This document shows positions 6,529-8,623 of a stretch of DNA of 8,623 nt, one piece after another (position 1 is the stretch's first letter; each line of letters begins with the position of its first letter). The notes beneath the pieces were generated by a model. It ran no database searches. It had not been told where the DNA came from and saw nothing but the letters and a program-made list of their open reading frames with translations. The position numbers and the translations under genes are program-made. Source of the DNA: Candidatus Gottesmanbacteria bacterium RBG_16_37_8 (GTDB lineage Bacteria > Patescibacteriota > Microgenomatia > 2-02-FULL-39-11); NCBI GenBank assembly GCA_001779055.1, contig MFJA01000078.1, positions 8,972-17,594 on the forward strand. Reading direction: 5' to 3'.

Positions 6529-6556
6529 CTTTATGTTTATATAAAGTATTCTTTAT
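6529..6556 (+). promoter_or_regulatory. Inverted-repeat cluster, candidate autoregulatory operator
   Basis: Three copies of a 6-base unit alternate in orientation: CTTTAT (6529-6534), ATAAAG (6541-6546) and CTTTAT (6551-6556). They form two overlapping palindromes with spacers of six and four bases. The cluster starts right after the -10, covers the expected transcription start and reaches into the antitoxin ATG. Phd/YefM antitoxins repress their own operons by binding palindromes at this kind of position, so this is the natural candidate operator. The low sequence complexity leaves room for chance. Confidence 0.5.
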
Positions 6557-6863
6557 GAATATGGATATAATTCAATCAACTTTTATCGGGGCATATGAAC
6601 TCAGGAAAAACTTAACAGCACTTCTGAATAAATTACAGGGAAAAAAAGAGGAAATTGTGGTAACTCAAAACGGCAAACCGGCTGCCATGCTTCTATCTTT
6701 GAATAAATATCTGGAAATGAGGCAACTCAATGAAGAATTAGAAGAATCTTTGAAGGAGTTATCAAATAAGGAATATATTAAATCATTAATAATTGAAGTT
6801 GAAAAGGTAAGACAAGGAAAAGGAAAAAAAGCCGGAAAATTATTCAAAGAGCTCGGACTCTGA
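6555..6863 (+). CDS. Type II antitoxin, Phd/YefM family
   Basis: A 102-residue protein whose first half is the Phd/YefM DNA-binding fold: GAYELRKNLTALLNKLQG (about 12-29), then EEIVVTQNGKPAAMLLSLNKYLEM (about 32-55), with the family's typical NGKPAAML core. The second half is charged and helical (about 56-102), as expected for the flexible tail that wraps and neutralises the toxin and becomes ordered on binding. The protein should bind its own operator with the toxin as corepressor. The toxin gene starts four bases after its stop. An in-frame ATG two codons later (6561) is a possible alternative start; 6555 is kept because it fits a 20-base leader. No strong Shine-Dalgarno is visible. Confidence 0.9.
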   Translation: MNMDIIQSTFIGAYELRKNLTALLNKLQGKKEEIVVTQNGKPAAMLLSLNKYLEMRQLNEELEESLKELSNKEYIKSLIIEVEKVRQGKGKKAGKLFKELGL

Positions 6864-6867
6864 TGGT

Positions 6868-7128
6868 ATGTATACGGCTTATTTCACTCGGCAAGCTGTA
6901 AATTCCTTCAAAAAAATCCCCAAAGAATATCAGTTAAAAATAAAAGAAGCTATTTCGGAATTAGAATTAGACCCTTACTCCTCCGGTACAATTAAATTAT
7001 TAAATTATCCTGTGGCACAGTATCGGAAGAGAACTGGAGATTATAGAATTCTTTTTGATATTGATGATGAGAAAAAAATTCTGATTATTGCGAATATAAG
7101 AAGAAGAACAAGTACAACGTACCAGTAA
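6868..7128 (+). CDS. Type II toxin, RelE/ParE family
   Basis: An 86-residue basic protein of usual RelE/ParE length and fold order. It has an N-terminal strand (YTAYFTRQAVNSFKKIP), two helices (about 18-34), and the strands YRKRTGDYRILFDIDDEKK (52-70) and ILIIANIRRR (71-80). GDYRILFDID is the family hallmark. RelE members cut mRNA on the ribosome and ParE members poison gyrase; the sequence does not decide which. Likely active residues are the basic cluster R53, R55, R60 and R78-R80 and Tyr85. The frequent HRRxxY ending reads IRRRTSTTYQ, without the His. It starts four bases after the antitoxin stop, so the two are co-expressed. Its stop codon lies at the foot of the terminator hairpin. Confidence 0.88.
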   Translation: MYTAYFTRQAVNSFKKIPKEYQLKIKEAISELELDPYSSGTIKLLNYPVAQYRKRTGDYRILFDIDDEKKILIIANIRRRTSTTYQ

Positions 7129-7157
7129 AAAAGCCCCTAGTGTAGCGGGGCTTTTTT
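7127..7157. terminator. Bidirectional intrinsic terminator between the toxin gene and groEL
   Basis: Six A and GCCCC (7127-7137) pair with GGGGC and six T (7147-7157), an 11-base-pair stem with a nine-base loop. Because the stem is flanked by A on one side and T on the other, it is a valid GC-stem plus U-tract terminator on both strands. It serves the toxin-antitoxin operon on + and groEL on -. The left A-tract begins within the toxin's own TAA. Confidence 0.9.
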
Positions 7158-7161
7158 ATTA

Positions 7162-7186
7162 ATTAAAAATTTTAATAATTTTTAAT
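7162..7186. repeat. A/T-only inverted repeat downstream of groEL
   Basis: ATTAAAAATT (7162-7171) and AATTTTTAAT (7177-7186) are perfect 10-base complements around a five-base spacer. They lie between the groEL stop and the GC-rich terminator. The RNA stem would be weak. It may be a 3'-end element of groEL mRNA or simply low-complexity sequence. Confidence 0.4.
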
Positions 7187-7189
7187 GAC

Positions 7190-8623
7190 TTAATATTCAC
7201 CCATTCCACCTTGAGGCATGGGCGGCATAGGTTCTTTTTTCTCCGGAATATCGGTAATTAACGCCTCGGTCGTCAGGACCATCGAACCGATGGAGACGGC
7301 GTTTTGAAGGGCCAAACGGGTAACCTTGGCCGGATCAACAATTCCCTCTTTTATTAGAGAACCGAACTCCATAGTCATGGCGTTAAAGCCATAATCGTCT
7401 TCTTTGGATGCTTCGACCTTTTTAACCACCCAACCGGGATCACTGCCTGAATTTTGGGCAATATGCCATAATGGCTTATGAAGAGCCTTTTTGAGAATAT
7501 CAACACCTATCTTTTCATCATCAAATTTCATTTCAGATCTGACTTTGTCCAAAACACTTCTTGCCCGAAGAAGAGCAACACCGCCTCCGGTAACAATACC
7601 CTCTTCGATAGCAGCTTTGGTAGCTGAGACGGCATCGTTGACTCTTTCTTTTTTCTCCTTTAACTCCACTTCGGTTGCAGCACCAACATTAATGACAGCC
7701 ACTCCACCTGAGAGTTTGGCAAGCCTTTCCTGGAGTTTTTCTCTGTCAAATTCGGAAGTGGTATCATCAACCTCCCGTTTTATTTGGGCAATTCTGGCTT
7801 GAATCATTTTTTTATCACCTTTGCCTCCGATAATGCGGCAATTTTCCTTGTCAGCCCAGACGCGATCTGCTTTACCGCAGTCTTCAACAGTAATATTCTC
7901 CAGCTTTCTGCCCATATCCTCGGAGATGACTTTGCCGCCGGTTAAAATGGCAATATCCTCCAGCATGGCTTTTCTTCTGTCGCCAAAACCGGGAGCTTTG
8001 ATGGCCAGGGCATTGATTGTGCCTCTTAATTTATTGACAACCAGGGTTGCTAAGGCTTCTCCTTCTATTTCATCGGCAATGATAACCAGATTTTTGGAGA
8101 CTTTGACGAAATTTTCCAAAAAGGGCAAAAGTTCTGTTTGGATTGAGGAAATCTTTTTATCGGTAATAAGAATATAGGGATCTTCTATTTCCGCCTCCAT
8201 ATGATCGGGATTGGTAACAAAATAGGCTGAAGCAAAACCGCGGTCAAACTCCATACCTTCCTTGTAATCAATTTCCATTACCAGCCCCTTGCCTTCTTCA
8301 ACAGTAACCACGCCATCCTTGCCGACTTTTTCCAAAGCTTCGGCAATCAGATTGCCGATTTCAGGATCGGCAGCAGAGATGGTGGCAACTTGGGCAATGT
8401 CCTGCCGGCCTTTGACTTTTTTGGCCATTTTTTTCAATTCTTCAACAACAGCTTCCGTTCCTTTGGTCAAACCGTGTTTCAAAATCATGGGATTGGCGCC
8501 TGCTGTTATATTTTTAATTCCGTCATTGATGATAGCCTGAGCCAGTAATGTAGCAGTAGTTGTTCCATCTCCTGTATCATCATTGGTTTTACTGGCGGCT
8601 TCTTTTATTAATTGTGCGCCCAT
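7190..8623 (-). CDS. groL: Chaperonin GroEL (Hsp60), N-terminus cut by window edge
   Basis: The large subunit of the cytoplasmic group I chaperonin, which folds proteins in an ATP-driven double ring with GroES. The 477 visible residues align with E. coli GroEL from about residue 69, so about 68 N-terminal residues are missing; the Met at the edge corresponds to an internal Met and is not a start. Seen landmarks: GDGTTTA (D19, equal to D87 of the ATP site), VKAPGFGDRR-type segment IKAPGFGDRRKAML (about 208-221), EFDREKLQERLAKLSGG (291-307), VNDA (D330, equal to the catalytic D398), IVTGGGVAL and the nucleotide-contact IVDPAKV (D430). The tail PMPPMPQGGMGEY is short and lacks the long GGM repeat. 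groES is not visible; it would lie beyond the right edge if linked. The downstream terminator is shared with the toxin operon. Confidence 0.97.
   Translation of the reverse strand: MGAQLIKEAASKTNDDTGDGTTTATLLAQAIINDGIKNITAGANPMILKHGLTKGTEAVVEELKKMAKKVKGRQDIAQVATISAADPEIGNLIAEALEKVGKDGVVTVEEGKGLVMEIDYKEGMEFDRGFASAYFVTNPDHMEAEIEDPYILITDKKISSIQTELLPFLENFVKVSKNLVIIADEIEGEALATLVVNKLRGTINALAIKAPGFGDRRKAMLEDIAILTGGKVISEDMGRKLENITVEDCGKADRVWADKENCRIIGGKGDKKMIQARIAQIKREVDDTTSEFDREKLQERLAKLSGGVAVINVGAATEVELKEKKERVNDAVSATKAAIEEGIVTGGGVALLRARSVLDKVRSEMKFDDEKIGVDILKKALHKPLWHIAQNSGSDPGWVVKKVEASKEDDYGFNAMTMEFGSLIKEGIVDPAKVTRLALQNAVSIGSMVLTTEALITDIPEKKEPMPPMPQGGMGEY

Noticed and set aside
6533..6544. Short ATG-initiated leader peptide (three codons) before the antitoxin
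   Set aside because: It begins at about the predicted transcription start, has no room for a ribosome site and is too short to support.
7491..8540. Three plus-strand open frames opposite groEL
   Set aside because: They are Ser/Ala/Leu-rich antisense frames, the usual shadow of a conserved groEL; no promoter or family signature.
8621..8623. Met codon at the right edge as the groEL start
   Set aside because: It aligns with an internal Met (about residue 69 of E. coli GroEL); the equatorial N-terminal segment is missing, so the gene continues beyond the window.
1..8623. CRISPR array, tRNA, insertion sequence or prophage signature
   Set aside because: No spaced direct repeats, cloverleaf, transposase or terminal inverted repeats were seen on either strand on reading through.

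Overview
The window reads as a compact, AT-rich bacterial chromosome segment. It most resembles the Candidate Phyla Radiation (Patescibacteria, Microgenomates-like); that placement is an inference. It rests on tight packing, 1-nt gene overlaps, near-leaderless start sites, a divergent MraY/WecA-like transferase with an unusual active site, and a PEGA plus SH3b surface protein. The standard genetic code fits: TGA ends the transferase and antitoxin genes, so the recoded-UGA lineages (Gracilibacteria, SR1/Absconditabacteria) are unlikely.

Layout. Bases 1-1325 hold housekeeping genes on the + strand: the 3' third of metG (methionyl-tRNA synthetase), followed with no gap by a complete tatD. Bases 1351-5565 hold four + strand membrane genes. 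These are a synthase-type family 2 glycosyltransferase, a GT-C/PMT-type glycosyltransferase, a 117-residue three-helix membrane protein of unknown function, and the MraY/WecA-like polyprenyl-phosphate sugar-phosphate transferase homolog. The last three each begin in a TAATG overlap with the gene before, so the four are almost certainly co-translated. They look like a lipid-linked glycan or envelope polysaccharide module. A minus-strand gene (5590-6441) converges on this module and encodes a membrane-anchored protein with two PEGA domains and a C-terminal SH3b domain.

Bases 6442-6554 are a divergent promoter region. On the + side a consensus TTGACA-17-TATAAT promoter, followed by a set of ATAAAG/CTTTAT inverted repeats, drives a Phd/YefM antitoxin and a RelE/ParE-type toxin (6555-7128). 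A hairpin at 7127-7157, with A-tract and T-tract on its two sides, can terminate both this operon and the convergent groEL. GroEL (7190-8623, minus) runs off the right edge and lacks about its first 68 residues.

How the genes may work together (inference): the transferase homolog and the two glycosyltransferases would build or use a polyprenyl-linked sugar at the cytoplasmic membrane, and the PEGA/SH3b protein would act outside it. The toxin-antitoxin pair is an independent cassette with its own promoter and terminator. No CRISPR array, tRNA, rRNA, insertion sequence or replication origin was seen. I see no convincing undescribed defence or mobile system. The most unusual items are the altered catalytic motifs of the MraY-like protein and the unknown small membrane protein beside it.
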